Shown here piece after piece: positions 46,100 to 56,396 of a stretch of 64,000 nucleotides of DNA. Source of the stretch: Stratiformator vulcanicus (GTDB taxonomy: Bacteria; Planctomycetota; Planctomycetia; Planctomycetales; Planctomycetaceae). Each line of letters begins with the position of its first letter. Position 1 is the stretch's first letter. The stretch lies in NCBI RefSeq assembly GCF_007744515.1, contig NZ_CP036268.1, positions 1,064,529 through 1,128,528 on the forward strand. Reading direction: 5' to 3'. The notes beneath the pieces are model-generated. The model had not been told where the DNA came from. It saw only the letters and a list, made by a program, of their open reading frames with translations, and searched no databases. Both the position numbers and the translations under genes were made by a program.

Positions 46100-47236
46100 T
46101 CATTGAGCCGGTCGAATCGCGGCGCCGGCACCGTCGGTCACCCGGACTTGAACGGTGTAGGCCTGTGCCCAGTCCTGCGTCTGTTCATTTTGCAGCAGCT
46201 TGATGAGGAAGCGGTTTTCGCCACGCACAAGGTCGATCGGCACCAAGTATTGGTCGAGCCGTTTGCCTCGGTGATATTCCTCACGACCGAACACGAACTC
46301 GCCGTTGACCCAAATTTTGTAGGCGTTGGCCGTTCCCAACCTGAGTTGAGCGCGGCGGTTCTCGGACGAGTCGAAAGTCGTCGTTAGATAGACCGCCGAT
46401 CCCTTCCAGTTCTCAAATGACTTGGCAATGTCGACGACGCCGAAATCATCATCGGTCTCAATCGGCTGCCAACGCACCTCGCCCAGTTTCCCGGCATAGG
46501 AAGCCGTCGGTTCGAACTTCGATTCGGGCGGATAAGCGACGTCAAAGCCGCCGGTGTCGGTATTGTCGAACGGCCCGATAACCTGCCACTCGCGGAGAAG
46601 TCCGAGATGCTCGGCAATGTCGACTTCGACATCCAAGTCGCCCAGCGCGGCGACAATCGCTTTGACCTGATCTTCATGGACTGCGCCGCCGAGGGCCTCC
46701 TGATAGACGTCCCGCGCCAAATCGAACTGCTCCTGTTCGAGCAAATTCTCCGCCCGGTCGACGCGGCGGGCCACAGCATCCCGCCGAAGTTCCCCACTCG
46801 GATCGGAAAGAAATCGATCAATCAACTCGTCCGCTCGCGTGGGGGATTCTTCTCGCACCCATTCGACGACCATTTTTCGGGCCTGGGGATCCTGCGAAGT
46901 GTCGGCGGCGAATCTCACCAGTTCATCGAGCGAAATCTGGTCCCGTTCTCGAGTGAAAATTTGCTCTGCGGCATTGCGGAGATAGTTCCGGGCGATCGGA
47001 TTCGCATCCTTGAACGCGTGCAACACTGAAGCCAACTGCGATGCCGGGAGCTTTCCCAATCGATCGACGGCCTCGCGGGCGGCTGCATTCCCCTCACCGA
47101 AATGATCGACGGCTCGAACCGTTCGAAGCGATTCTTTGACCGTGGAGCCGACCGGCTCGTCGGCCGAGGTATCTGCACCGGGCCGACAAACGAGAAGGCA
47201 ACCGAACATCGCACAATACGCCAAACTTCGTCCCAT
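46100..47236 (-). CDS. Secreted protein with HEAT-like and jelly-roll-like regions
   Basis: The protein has 378 residues from ATG 47236, chosen because GGGAG lies five bases upstream; an ATG five codons earlier is possible. A signal peptide (about residues 1-28) is followed by a helical repeat region (about 35-200) with alternating Arg/Asp helices such as 'VDRAENLLEQEQFDLARDVY'. Residues 210-375 start with 'LREWQVIGPFDNTDTGGFDV', then 'VYLTTTFDSSENRRAQLRLG', 'YKIWVNGEFVFG' and 'NRFLIKLLQNEQTQDWAQAY'. The latter resembles the beta-sandwich modules at the N termini of some glycosidases. No catalytic domain is present. It probably shares a transcript with the propeller gene. Confidence 0.65.
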   Translation of the reverse strand: MGRSLAYCAMFGCLLVCRPGADTSADEPVGSTVKESLRTVRAVDHFGEGNAAAREAVDRLGKLPASQLASVLHAFKDANPIARNYLRNAAEQIFTRERDQISLDELVRFAADTSQDPQARKMVVEWVREESPTRADELIDRFLSDPSGELRRDAVARRVDRAENLLEQEQFDLARDVYQEALGGAVHEDQVKAIVAALGDLDVEVDIAEHLGLLREWQVIGPFDNTDTGGFDVAYPPESKFEPTASYAGKLGEVRWQPIETDDDFGVVDIAKSFENWKGSAVYLTTTFDSSENRRAQLRLGTANAYKIWVNGEFVFGREEYHRGKRLDQYLVPIDLVRGENRFLIKLLQNEQTQDWAQAYTVQVRVTDGAGAAIRPAQ

Positions 47237-47524
47237 GCTCACTCCCATCATCTCTGCCGTGCAAAATTTCAGTCGCCGTCATCGAACAGAACGACTCAAC
47301 CGCGTCTCAACCATTCGGTCGGGCATCGCTTCAGCGTAGCCGACGCCGGAGCAAAGGTCACGAAGTCGGGCCATCAATTTCGACGACCCGTCCTCTTCAA
47401 ACCTCCTCGCCGAAATTTTCGCCGTACCGCTGCAATTTGCAAATTCGGCCTCGACTCACTTCGAGCGGACTGCTAGATTCCCGCCCCCATCCATGGGCCC
47501 CTCCCGGTCCTCAGCAGTATTTCC

Positions 47525-48640
47525 ATGATATTCAGCCAAGTTCGAAGGCCCTATCGAACCACGCGCGGACGCCAAGTCCTTCGCGTCGGCGTTCTCGTAT
47601 ATGCTGCGATGTTATTGGTATTGGGAGCTCCCGAATGGAGCTTTGCGGACGACGGCGCTGATCCGTTTCTCTCAACGGAATTCGACGGCGGCGTCCAATA
47701 CGCCAGTCATACCGATATCGGTGGCGATGCCGAGCCCTCCTGGCTTGAGCCGATCCCGACTCAGTCGCCTGACGAATCAGCCCCGGAGCCGGTTTTCTCA
47801 ACCGATGTCGCCCCGGCCTCCGGATATCACTCGCCCTACACCGCGCCCGCGTCTAGCAATGCCGCGCTCTGCGATGACTGCTGCTATCGCTGGCATTTGC
47901 TGCCCGAGCAGGTCCTGTTCAAACCGTACATTGCGGGCATCCGCACGCCGCGAATGGCCGCGGAAATTGTGCACGATTACGTCTCGGGCGAAAACTACTT
48001 TGACTCCGCCCTCGGCGGCACGGTCGGAGTGTGGCGTTATGGAACCGGCGGACTACGGCCCGACGGCTGGCAGATGGATGTCTCCGCGGCGGCCTTCTTG
48101 CGTCAGAACGCATCGCAGGAACTCGACGTCGACGCGGTCGACTTTCGTGTGCGAGTGCCGATCACCTACCGCCAAGGCTCCACCGCGTTCCAATTCGGCT
48201 ACGATCACATCAGCTCTCATGCGGGCGATGAGTTTCTTAAGCGCAATCCCGGCTTCGTGCGGCTCAACTATCTGCGTGATTCCCTGATTTTCGCGATTCG
48301 GCAGGATTTGACCGACGATCTGAACGTCTACGCCGAAATCGATTACGCCGTGAATTTCGACATTGCCGAGCCTTGGGTGTTTCAATTCGGAGCGGAGTAC
48401 TCGCCCTTCTTGGAGCACGGGTGGAACGGGGCACCGGTCGTCGCCGTTAACACGCAACTTCGCGAAGATCTCGACTTCGATCCGAGCATCAGCGTCATCG
48501 CCGGCTGGCAATGGCTCAGCCCGGAGACCGACAATATTATCCGGCTCGGCCTCCGCTACTACCGCGGCTACTCGCAGCAATATTCGTTCTTCAATCAGCG
48601 CGAAGAACTGCTCGGCGTGGGGCTCTACTACGACTTCTAA
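47525..48640 (+). CDS. DUF1207 family secreted protein
   Basis: The protein has 371 residues. An N-terminal signal peptide of the planctomycete type ([17 protein letters not shown]) is followed by about 80 residues of disordered Asp/Pro/Ser-rich sequence. The DUF1207 domain (about 125-371) has '[20 protein letters not shown]', '[10 protein letters not shown]', '[20 protein letters not shown]', '[14 protein letters not shown]' and the closing '[20 protein letters not shown]' and 'VGLYYDF'. The alternating strands and terminal aromatic suggest an outer-membrane beta-barrel, consistent with the family's prediction. Function unknown. Confidence 0.9.
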   Translation: MIFSQVRRPYRTTRGRQVLRVGVLVYAAMLLVLGAPEWSFADDGADPFLSTEFDGGVQYASHTDIGGDAEPSWLEPIPTQSPDESAPEPVFSTDVAPASGYHSPYTAPASSNAALCDDCCYRWHLLPEQVLFKPYIAGIRTPRMAAEIVHDYVSGENYFDSALGGTVGVWRYGTGGLRPDGWQMDVSAAAFLRQNASQELDVDAVDFRVRVPITYRQGSTAFQFGYDHISSHAGDEFLKRNPGFVRLNYLRDSLIFAIRQDLTDDLNVYAEIDYAVNFDIAEPWVFQFGAEYSPFLEHGWNGAPVVAVNTQLREDLDFDPSISVIAGWQWLSPETDNIIRLGLRYYRGYSQQYSFFNQREELLGVGLYYDF

Positions 48641-48864
48641 GCCCGTTGCCCGGCAAGCTCTGTGTCGCTCGATCAAGAGTGCCCCGGACAACGTCCGGGT
48701 CGCACCGCGACCAAAGCATTCAGCTTAAGGCACGCCTCCGGAAAGGGCCGTAATCTCGTTTGCGACCACCCACTGAGCACCGCTCCCGTTGCCGCGTTGC
48801 ATTGCCCGCAAACGGCTGATTCTGCAAGGTAATCCATCGAGCACGCCCTTTGATGGAGACCCCG

Positions 48865-50118
48865 ATGCACAACAATCGTCGTAATTTCTTAAGAGCATCC
48901 GCCGCCTGCGGCGTGGGCCTACTCGCGCCAGGCTTCGCTTCGGGCGAATTATCGCTGCACGACGTTTATCGTCGCCTCGACGCGGCGGCGAATCGACCGG
49001 TATTTCGGCGCGAACATTTCGCGGAGCCGGTGATGATCGAGTCGGTCGAATTGCTGCGATACCGCGATAATTTTATCTGCCGTGTCCGATCGAAGGATGG
49101 CGCGGAGGGGCTCAGCGTCGGTCACAACAACCGGATGAAATACCTCCATCCGATTCAAACTCAGCGCGTGCAGCCTTACTTCGTCGGCAAAGATGCCCGC
49201 GACCTCGACGCTCTGATCGACGGTGTTTACCTCTACCAGAACAACTACAAACTCCAGAACATGGCATTCTGGATCCCGGTCGCGACTGTCGAGTTTGCCA
49301 TTCTCGACATGTTAGGAAATATCGCAGGCCGCCCGATCACCGAATTAATCGGCGAGACGAACCGGAATCGTATTTCCATCTACCGCGCGAACAATCTCCG
49401 CGGGCGTTCGGCGGTTGAGTCCATCAAAGTCATTAAGGCCCGCGCCGAAGAAACCGCCGCAAAAGCCGTCAAATTTAAGATCGGCGGACGAATGCTCGCC
49501 GAGGAGCAACCGCCGGGACGGACCGAGAGATTAATCCCGCTGATGCGTGAGACCTTCGGCCCCGACATGACGATTTATGCCGATGCCAACGGTGCCTACA
49601 CCGCGGATGAGGCGATTCGGATCGGTCGTATTCTGGATGAATATCAGATCGACCTATTTGAAGGGCCGGTCCCGTTCGACTGGTACGAAGACATCGCCAT
49701 AGTGGCCGATGCGCTCACGATTCCGCTCGCCGGCGGCGGGCAGGAAGCGAGCATGCGCAACTTCCGCTGGCTGATCGCGCGGCGGGCGTTCGAGTACTAT
49801 CAACAGGATTTATTTTACTTCGGCGGCATGATCCGCTGCATGAAAGTGGCCCGGATGGCGGCCGAACTCGGGATGCCCTGCTGCCCGCACATCTCGGGCA
49901 CGGGACTCGGTTATCTTTATATGTTGCAATTCGTCGCCGCGATCACGAACCCCGGCCCCTACCACGAATTCAAGGGCGTCAGTCGGAACATCCCGTTTCA
50001 TTGTGACACATCCTCGCTCAAGAGCATCGATGGGCAAATCAAAGTTCCCACCGGTCCGGGTGACGGCATCGACGTCGACCCGGCGTTTGTAGCGAAGCAT
50101 CGAATTGTAAAGAGTTAA
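48865..50118 (+). CDS. Mandelate racemase/muconate lactonizing enzyme family protein, Tat-exported
   Basis: The protein has 417 residues from ATG 48865 (GGAG six bases upstream), beginning HNNRRNFLRASAACGVGLLA, a Tat signal. The enolase-superfamily body has the catalytic Lys in 'AVKFKIGGR', metal ligands in 'YADANGAY' (Asp), 'LFEGPVPF' (Glu) and 'GGGQEAS' (Glu), and His in 'MPCCPHISGTGLGY'. The KxK-D-E-E-H set fits the mandelate racemase or MLE subgroup, so it probably dehydrates or racemises a sugar acid outside the cytoplasm. The substrate is not predictable. It is monocistronic. Confidence 0.9.
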   Translation: MHNNRRNFLRASAACGVGLLAPGFASGELSLHDVYRRLDAAANRPVFRREHFAEPVMIESVELLRYRDNFICRVRSKDGAEGLSVGHNNRMKYLHPIQTQRVQPYFVGKDARDLDALIDGVYLYQNNYKLQNMAFWIPVATVEFAILDMLGNIAGRPITELIGETNRNRISIYRANNLRGRSAVESIKVIKARAEETAAKAVKFKIGGRMLAEEQPPGRTERLIPLMRETFGPDMTIYADANGAYTADEAIRIGRILDEYQIDLFEGPVPFDWYEDIAIVADALTIPLAGGGQEASMRNFRWLIARRAFEYYQQDLFYFGGMIRCMKVARMAAELGMPCCPHISGTGLGYLYMLQFVAAITNPGPYHEFKGVSRNIPFHCDTSSLKSIDGQIKVPTGPGDGIDVDPAFVAKHRIVKS

Positions 50119-50129
50119 ATCTGACGGAA

Positions 50130-50494
50130 TCAGTTGCTAAGAGCCTCGTCGGGATTTGCATCTCGGAGATCGAGCAAGCTCCAAGGGATCTCGGCATCGG
50201 CTCCGGCCCACTTCATCGTGAAGTTCTCGGCAGGATTGGCAAGGAAGAGTCCCCACTCGGTTGGAATATAGAACCAGCCGTCGGCAATCGCGACCGCACA
50301 GATTCCGATAAGCGAAGTCGTCGCGATGAAGGCCTGGTAGAATCGCATCTCGTTGCTCGCATCAAAGCAGGGCACAATTGTTCCTGAGTTTCGATAACGC
50401 GTAGCCGAAGAGCGGGGTTCACCAGCCGACGGAAATCTTCATTTGACGATTCGGGGCTGGTGTAAGGTTCGGCGATCGTCATAATCGAGTTCAT
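50130..50494 (-). pseudogene. Possible frameshifted small membrane-protein gene
   Basis: On the minus strand a frame from ATG 50494 gives MNSIMTIAEPYTSPESSNED and RRLVNPALRL, the kind of soluble N terminus seen before membrane helices in planctomycete small proteins. It then becomes compositionally odd. A second frame (in phase with a GTG at 50375) continues with RYRNSGTIVPCFDASNEMRF and a hydrophobic helix YQAFIATTSLIGICAVAIAD. Joining the two near 50400-50415 would give one small membrane protein. A frameshift, a sequencing error or chance are all possible. A gene of about 70 residues from ATG 50348 alone is the conservative alternative. Confidence 0.35.
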
Positions 50495-50522
50495 TCAAGA
50501 GCTTCTCAAAGGATAACCGGTG

Positions 50523-51644
50523 ATGAGCAGGTTCGCGTATGGGATGGCGGTCGCGGTCACCGCAGTCGTTGTGTCCGCCGTTCCAGCCGCGTTCGCGCAG
50601 GAGCAGGAACTGCCGCCGCTTGAGAAGCTGCAGAAGGCCTTCGAACGAGCAAAAGAAGGATTGAATCCGAGTTCGACGGAAGGCCCGCCGCAACTGAAAG
50701 AAGTCGCACGCATCACCGGCCTGGATGACTGGGCCGTAGCGGTCGCCTTCAGCCCCGACGGAAAACAGTTGGCCGTCGGCAGCTATGATGAGGTTCGACT
50801 CTACGACTCGTCGTCGCAAGAACTGCTGAAGACCCTCAAGACTCGAAAGGGTTACGCGAGGTCGCTGGCATGGACCCCGGACGGCACTCGGCTGATCGTC
50901 GGCGAGTACCAGTCGATCAGCATCTGGGATACCGCTCGCGGTAAACGCGTCAAACGGCTCAGGGGCCACCGCGGCTATGTGACCGCGTTGGTCGTCTCTG
51001 ACGATGCTTTGGTCTCCGGCTCACTCGACGGCACGGTGCGCCGATGGAATTGGGGCGACGGAGAAAATTCTGTAATCGCCGACTTCGGAGACATTCCCGT
51101 CCAAGACGTCGCGGCGTCACTGGACGGAACGCTGCTGGCGGTCGCGATCGGCGATGAGACGGCGGTGACAGAGCCTGGGCCGATCGTGCTGCTCGATCCC
51201 GTCGCCGGGGAGGAACAGCATCGGTTCGAGCCGCACCTGAAAGCCGCGCTCGCCGTTGAATTTGCCGGCGAGCGGCTGATCTCGGGCGGCGAGGACGAAA
51301 TCATCCTAATTCACGACGTTCCGGGCCGGCAGACCATCGCGAAGAATTCCGAGCACTCGCGGCCGATCAATGACTTCGTCGTGTTGCAAGACGGCGTCAC
51401 CATCGCGTCAGCCAGCGGCGGGCGAGCCGTCAAGAAGAACGAAATCTTCGTTTGGAGTTCCCTCGACGGTGAAGTCTCCGGGATGGTCGAAGGACACGCC
51501 AAGAAGATCACATCACTGGCGATCAGCCCCGACGGGCGGACCTTGGCCTCCGGCAGCGTGGACAAGACTGTGGCCCTGTGGGATCTCGTTCCGATCGTCG
51601 GCCCACGTCCACCGGTCGAAGCAAAACGTCCGGACATGCCGTAA
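50523..51644 (+). CDS. Secreted WD40 repeat protein
   Basis: The protein has 373 residues from ATG 50523, with AAGGA upstream (a GTG one codon before is possible). A signal peptide ends near AAFAQ. Seven WD-type blades follow: 'VAVAFSPDGKQLAVGSYDEV', 'ARSLAWTPDGTRLIVGEYQS', 'LRGHRGYVTALVVSDDALVS', 'GSLDGTVRRWNWG' and the last 'ITSLAISPDGRTLASGSVDK'. It resembles the C-terminal propeller of the kinase at 4931-8197 but lacks any kinase domain. It is probably a periplasmic protein-interaction module. Confidence 0.9.
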   Translation: MSRFAYGMAVAVTAVVVSAVPAAFAQEQELPPLEKLQKAFERAKEGLNPSSTEGPPQLKEVARITGLDDWAVAVAFSPDGKQLAVGSYDEVRLYDSSSQELLKTLKTRKGYARSLAWTPDGTRLIVGEYQSISIWDTARGKRVKRLRGHRGYVTALVVSDDALVSGSLDGTVRRWNWGDGENSVIADFGDIPVQDVAASLDGTLLAVAIGDETAVTEPGPIVLLDPVAGEEQHRFEPHLKAALAVEFAGERLISGGEDEIILIHDVPGRQTIAKNSEHSRPINDFVVLQDGVTIASASGGRAVKKNEIFVWSSLDGEVSGMVEGHAKKITSLAISPDGRTLASGSVDKTVALWDLVPIVGPRPPVEAKRPDMP

Positions 51645-51760
51645 ATTACGGCGAAATCGGCGAACCCGCGTCGATCTGTCGCGGTCAGAGGTTGTACCTC
51701 CGGGTCGAGGCCGCCATAATTCCGCGTCTTTCGCCCGGAGCGAGTTCCGCGTGCGACTGC

Positions 51761-51833
<73 letters not shown>

Positions 51834-51963
51834 TTTCTTATTTCGACCGAAACGCGAACGAGCAGGTGGTGCTGCTCGGGGTTTCATAAAGCTCGTTAGA
51901 CGTTGCTCCTGTTTCGTCGCCCGCGCATCGTCGCTTTAGTTTCCGACAGTGTCGGTCAACGGC

Positions 51964-53322
51964 TCAGACGAGTCCCTCTAGCGGCCCGGTGCTGTCGGCC
52001 ACGTGGTCGGTTGGGACGCCTGCCAGGTTGAGCATCGAGACGAATAGGTTTGCGGTCGGAACTTGGGCGAGGCCGTCGTTACGCTCGGCGTAGGTCGGGA
52101 CGGGGCCGAGTTTCAAGTGTTGTCCCTGCTTCAATTGCCCGCCGGCGTGACCGGCCAGCACGAGCGGCAGGTTCCCGCCCCAGTGACCGCCGTCGGTCAT
52201 GGAGTCGCCATACAGGATCAGCGAGTTGTGCAACACGCTGTTGCCATCGGAATCTTGTACCTGATCCAGCTTGCCGAGGAATCGGCCGAAGTGATCCATC
52301 AGGTACTCGTTGATCTTCGCGGCCATCTCCAATTTTTCGGCGTTGCCGCTGTGGTGGCTGATGGGGTGCCACGCTTCGGTGACTCCCTCGACGACCTGTC
52401 GATAATCCTGGGGGCCGTTCCTGGCCAGAGCGATCACGCGTGTCGAATCGGTTTCGAAGGCTTTGACGATCAGGTCGTACATCGTCTCAAGCCAGAGGTC
52501 TTTGGATCGCTCGACATCGCGATCGGGTTCCGACAGCCCGGCCGGTTTCTGTTTGGGGATGTCGACCCATTGTTCGCGCCGTTGGATTTTTTGCTCCAAC
52601 TCTCGCACCGACGTGAGGTATTGCTCGAATTTTTGCCGGTCGAGGTCGCTCATGCGGCGCTCAAGGCTTTTTCGATTGTCGGTCACCAGGTCGAGGATGC
52701 TGCGATTGCGGGAGAAGACATCTCGGATCTCGCGTTTGTCGTCCGCCGCTTTGTCGACGAAGAGCTCTCGAAAGACCTGGCCGGGACTGTTGATCGTCGG
52801 CAGCGGTGTCCCATTGCGATTCCACGACAGCATCGTGTCCTGCGAACTCGAGCTGCCCAATTGCAGCGAATCGAATCGTGTCTCTCGCCCGATGACCTCG
52901 GCCGCCAACTGGTCGACCGAAGAGTGGGTGCTGATCTTGCCCCGCCCCTGCGAATCGGTGCCGCCTGAGAAATGGCCGGTGAGCCAGACGCGACCTGAGC
53001 CGTGACCTCCGACCGAGCCGCCCCCGGCGGAGGGGTTGTCGCAGAAGTGGCGTGTCCCGGAGATGACCGAGAAATGCTCGCGGTGCTTTTCCATCGGTTT
53101 GAGAGCCCGCGAGAGCGTGTAATTCGGGCCGTCATCCTTGGGGAACCATTCCTCCATATTCGTGGCCGCCCCGTCGTAGCGGAACATCAACCGGACCGGC
53201 GGTTTGGAAGCCTGCTGCTCAGCCCGAGACACGGAGTTCATGGTTTCAAGAAACGGCAGCGCGACGCTCGCGCCGAGACCTTTAAGAACCGTTCGGCGGG
53301 GGATGTGCCATGAGTTCTTCAT
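51964..53322 (-). CDS. DUF1552 family protein (secreted)
   Basis: The protein has 452 residues. The N terminus 'WHIPRRTVLKGLGASVALPF' is a Tat signal. DUF1552 hallmarks are 'VRLMFRYDGAATNMEEWFPK', 'HREHFSVISGTRHF', 'GHGSGRVWLTGHF', 'SSVDQLAAEVIGRETRFDSL', 'RSILDLVTDNRKSLERRMSD', 'HHSGNAEKLEMAAKINEYLM' and 'LHNSLILYGDSMTDGGHWGG'. Like DUF1501 it is a sulfatase-like secreted family. It lies 56 bases downstream of the DUF1592-type cytochrome gene, its usual partner in planctomycetes. Confidence 0.92.
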   Translation of the reverse strand: MKNSWHIPRRTVLKGLGASVALPFLETMNSVSRAEQQASKPPVRLMFRYDGAATNMEEWFPKDDGPNYTLSRALKPMEKHREHFSVISGTRHFCDNPSAGGGSVGGHGSGRVWLTGHFSGGTDSQGRGKISTHSSVDQLAAEVIGRETRFDSLQLGSSSSQDTMLSWNRNGTPLPTINSPGQVFRELFVDKAADDKREIRDVFSRNRSILDLVTDNRKSLERRMSDLDRQKFEQYLTSVRELEQKIQRREQWVDIPKQKPAGLSEPDRDVERSKDLWLETMYDLIVKAFETDSTRVIALARNGPQDYRQVVEGVTEAWHPISHHSGNAEKLEMAAKINEYLMDHFGRFLGKLDQVQDSDGNSVLHNSLILYGDSMTDGGHWGGNLPLVLAGHAGGQLKQGQHLKLGPVPTYAERNDGLAQVPTANLFVSMLNLAGVPTDHVADSTGPLEGLV

Positions 53323-53378
53323 TTCGCTTACCTCAATCAGATATTTGTCGTCTCCATCGCGATGACAGAGGCGAGTGA

Positions 53379-56069
53379 TTATTTGGAGAGAAACGCTTCG
53401 CTTGTCGCAATCGCGGTGACGAGGGCCGACACCGAACCGCCTTTGGTGTCGACTTCATGCACAATTTTTTCGATCTGTGGGTCGTCCGTGAAATCGAGAG
53501 GCCGTCCGAGAGCGTAGATCAGCATCTTCTCGGCCAAATTTCGTTTGATCTCCGATTCCCGCTGCATCAGCAGCTTCAGGAACTCCTCGTAGCTCGCGAA
53601 TTGATCTCCGGTCAGCAGGACTCCGGAGGGATCGATCGGCTGTTTCGACTCCGCTTCGACCTCGCGATATTTGCCGATCGCATTGAAGTTCTCCAGAGCG
53701 AATCCGAGCGGGTCGATCTTGTTGTGGCAACCGGAGCACGCCTTGAGCGCCCGGTGCGATTTGAGTCGCTCCTTAAGCGTTGCGCCTTTGGCTTCCGGAA
53801 CCGGGGGGACATCGGGCGGTGGTGGCGGCGGTGGATCACCCAGAATTTGCTCAAGAATAAATGTGCCACGCTTCACCGGTGACGTCCTCACGCCATCGGA
53901 GGTGACCGTCAGGACGGACGCGTGAGTCAGCAGGCTGCCGCGGTGATCAGAGGGCTTCAACTTTACGAACTGCATGTCGGTGCCGACGACGCGATCGATG
54001 CCGTACAGCGAGGCCAGTTCCTGATTCAAGAACGTGAAGTCGGCGTCGAACAACGTTCGAATGGGCAGGTCGTTGCGAAGGGTATGCAGGAAGACGAGTT
54101 CCGATTCCTGCTTCATCGCCGCTTCAATTCGGGCGTTGTATTCGGGGTACTTTTTTGGATCGGGCTCGACGCCTCCCAACTCGCGAAGTTGAAGCCACTG
54201 TCCGACGAAGTTCTCAGCGAAACGTCCGACCCGCTCGTGATCGAGCATCCGCTCGATCTGCTCCCGCAGCACCGCTTCATCGGTCAGGCGACCCGATTTG
54301 GCAAGCTCGTACAACTCGGCATCGGGCGGCCCGCTCCACAGGAAATAAGAGAGCCGTGACGCGATCTCGTAGGAATCAAGCGGCAGCCGCTCGCCGCCGG
54401 GCTCTTTCGGTTCGACGAGAAATAGAAACTCCGGTGAAACGAGAATCGCCGTAATGGCATCGCGAACGGCGTCTTCGAAGGAAGCCCCGGCACGTCGTCG
54501 TGACTGATAGAAATCGTGAAAGGTGTCGACTCGAACTTGTTCCACAGGCTGTCGAAATGCTCGCTCCGCAAACTCGGCGATGATGTCTCGGGCATGCTCG
54601 TCGCCATATCTTCCATTGAAGATCACTTGCTGGGCCGGCGTCGGCCACGGGTTGAGCGGCCCTTGGACTTCCAACGATTGAATCCACAGACCCGGCGCGT
54701 CCGGACCCGGGTTTCCACCCGAGTTCAAGACGCGAATCCGTACGAACTGCAGCGGCTCGTTCAGATAAGTTTCAACCGTCACCGCGGAGACTTCGTCATC
54801 AAGGTTTTTCGACCATAACGATCGCGACTCAAACGGTGTTTCGACGGAGAGATTAACCGTCGGCAACGTCCCGTCCTTCCCGGCCACACCGCGGATGACC
54901 GCAGTCGCGCGGTAAATGCCGGGGCCCTTCCATCGAAAACCGATTCGCGGCAACTTCATCGTCGCGACACGACGCACCACCAATCCGTCACCGACCCGGG
55001 CGAGACCAAGGTCATCGCGATCGATTTGAAAGGCGTCGCGATCCGGTTGCTTCACAGATTGCGACAGCTTTCGTGCCTGCTTGCGCAACCGCTCATATTT
55101 CTTCGGATCAGAGCGGCGGTACTGGCGTGACGCGTCATACAGTTGAGCCGCTTTGTTCTTGACGGCAAGTTGCTTGTCGATCCAATCTTGAGAGAGCGCC
55201 GCCCCTTCGAGCCGACCGACTTCCGGTTTCGGTGGCTTGCTCGATGGCAGTGCCACTTGCAGTGATTTCTGGGCGGACTCGAAATAGAGTTCCAGCAGCC
55301 GTGCGGAGACGTTCTGCACCGCGCCGACGGTGTCGAACCCCTCATAGACATCATCATCCGGAAGCTTTTCGGCCGGGTCGACTTCCGGATGCAGGGAGAG
55401 CAGTTGCCGAATCGTCTCCGCGTATTCGCTCTTGTTCAGTCGCCGCAGCACGACTTTGCCGCCAGTACTGGCGGCCGCCTTCTCCGCCCGTTTGATCTCG
55501 GCTCGAATCCAATCGACGATCGCCTTGCGTTCTTTATCGGACGGCTGAGTGCTGTCTTCCGGCGGCATCGCTTCCAATTCAATTTGGTCGGCCACGTGCT
55601 TCCAAAGATCGCCGCTCGTCCGGCCATCGATCGGCGTCATGTCGTCGACCCGCACGCTGGCCTCCTGCGTATCGGCCCCGTGGCAATCGGTGCAATAGGT
55701 CGAAAGAAACGGGCGGACTCTTGTCTTGAAGGTGGAAAGGTCGGTGCCGACGGCGAGCGTCTGGGGTTTTGAAGTACCGACCTGAGCGCTGTTTCGTGAG
55801 TCGTTGGAGGCGAGCAGGACTTGGGGCTCGACCGGGTCGATGCCATCGTTCGCAATCTCAATGCCCCCGAAGTCATCGACGACCGACGAGTCCGCGGCTT
55901 GAGTGGTCGCTTCCCCGCCGGGCCGAAATAGAGTCAGCGCCGCGACGAGGGCGAAGGCAGCAAAGCCGAACGCCGTGATCGACCCAAGCCCCGATAAACG
56001 TCGACGTTCTCGTCGCTTCGGTCTCGCGATGGAGTCCGCATTTGACGTTGAGCGCTTCGAACTCGGCAT
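53379..56069 (-). CDS. Secreted cytochrome-c-domain protein (DUF1587/1592/1588/1585-type)
   Basis: The protein has 896 residues. A basic N terminus and one hydrophobic helix (SITAFGFAAFALVAALTLF) form a signal anchor. Residues about 110-170 hold a c-type heme site 'TYCTDCHG'. DUF1587 follows with 'LRRLNKSEYAETIRQLLSLH', then DUF1595, DUF1592 ('LSYFLWSGPPDAELYELAKS', 'HERVGRFAENFVGQWLQLRE') and DUF1588 ('GVRTSPVKRGTFILEQILGD', 'KACSGCHNKIDPLGFALENF', a second CxxCH). DUF1585 closes it with 'LIYALGRPLDFTDDPQIEKI'. A Pro-rich stretch (DPPPPPPPDVPP) sits inside DUF1588. It forms a pair with DUF1552 downstream. Function unknown, presumed periplasmic. Confidence 0.93.
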   Translation of the reverse strand: MPSSKRSTSNADSIARPKRRERRRLSGLGSITAFGFAAFALVAALTLFRPGGEATTQAADSSVVDDFGGIEIANDGIDPVEPQVLLASNDSRNSAQVGTSKPQTLAVGTDLSTFKTRVRPFLSTYCTDCHGADTQEASVRVDDMTPIDGRTSGDLWKHVADQIELEAMPPEDSTQPSDKERKAIVDWIRAEIKRAEKAAASTGGKVVLRRLNKSEYAETIRQLLSLHPEVDPAEKLPDDDVYEGFDTVGAVQNVSARLLELYFESAQKSLQVALPSSKPPKPEVGRLEGAALSQDWIDKQLAVKNKAAQLYDASRQYRRSDPKKYERLRKQARKLSQSVKQPDRDAFQIDRDDLGLARVGDGLVVRRVATMKLPRIGFRWKGPGIYRATAVIRGVAGKDGTLPTVNLSVETPFESRSLWSKNLDDEVSAVTVETYLNEPLQFVRIRVLNSGGNPGPDAPGLWIQSLEVQGPLNPWPTPAQQVIFNGRYGDEHARDIIAEFAERAFRQPVEQVRVDTFHDFYQSRRRAGASFEDAVRDAITAILVSPEFLFLVEPKEPGGERLPLDSYEIASRLSYFLWSGPPDAELYELAKSGRLTDEAVLREQIERMLDHERVGRFAENFVGQWLQLRELGGVEPDPKKYPEYNARIEAAMKQESELVFLHTLRNDLPIRTLFDADFTFLNQELASLYGIDRVVGTDMQFVKLKPSDHRGSLLTHASVLTVTSDGVRTSPVKRGTFILEQILGDPPPPPPPDVPPVPEAKGATLKERLKSHRALKACSGCHNKIDPLGFALENFNAIGKYREVEAESKQPIDPSGVLLTGDQFASYEEFLKLLMQRESEIKRNLAEKMLIYALGRPLDFTDDPQIEKIVHEVDTKGGSVSALVTAIATSEAFLSK

Positions 56070-56396
56070 TCCGGTTCTTTCGGCAGTTCAGTGCATTCGC
56101 GATTTGAAAGTCTCAGCGGAGACTTCATCGTATCATCCGCATCGAGCCATATCTCACGAAGTTTCGGTTTCACCTACTTTGAATTCCGCCGGGCGACTTC
56201 ATCGCCGCGGACCGCGTCTGGCGGACTTCTTCAGCGAACCATCAATGGATAGTGGGTTGCTTCGACGAAGCCGCTCGATCGTGCAACCGCGACCCCGGAT
56301 CATATCAAAGATTGCATGCAACTCAATGGGTGCACGCGAAATGAGGCACTTCGCACAATCCTCGCGTAAACCGTCGCGACGGTGCTTTTCAGTCGG
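56070..56396. other. Intergenic region, nothing recognised
   Basis: This region of 327 bases lies between the cytochrome gene and the HD-GYP gene. Short frames here lack protein-like features. I see no hairpin or repeat. It must contain the promoter of the cytochrome/DUF1552 pair. Confidence 0.4.

Noticed and set aside
44829-47524. Fluoride riboswitch upstream of crcB
   Set aside because: crcB starts inside the preceding gene and no pseudoknot-type pattern (GGNGAUGGNNNCC... with paired loops) was recognised upstream of that unit.
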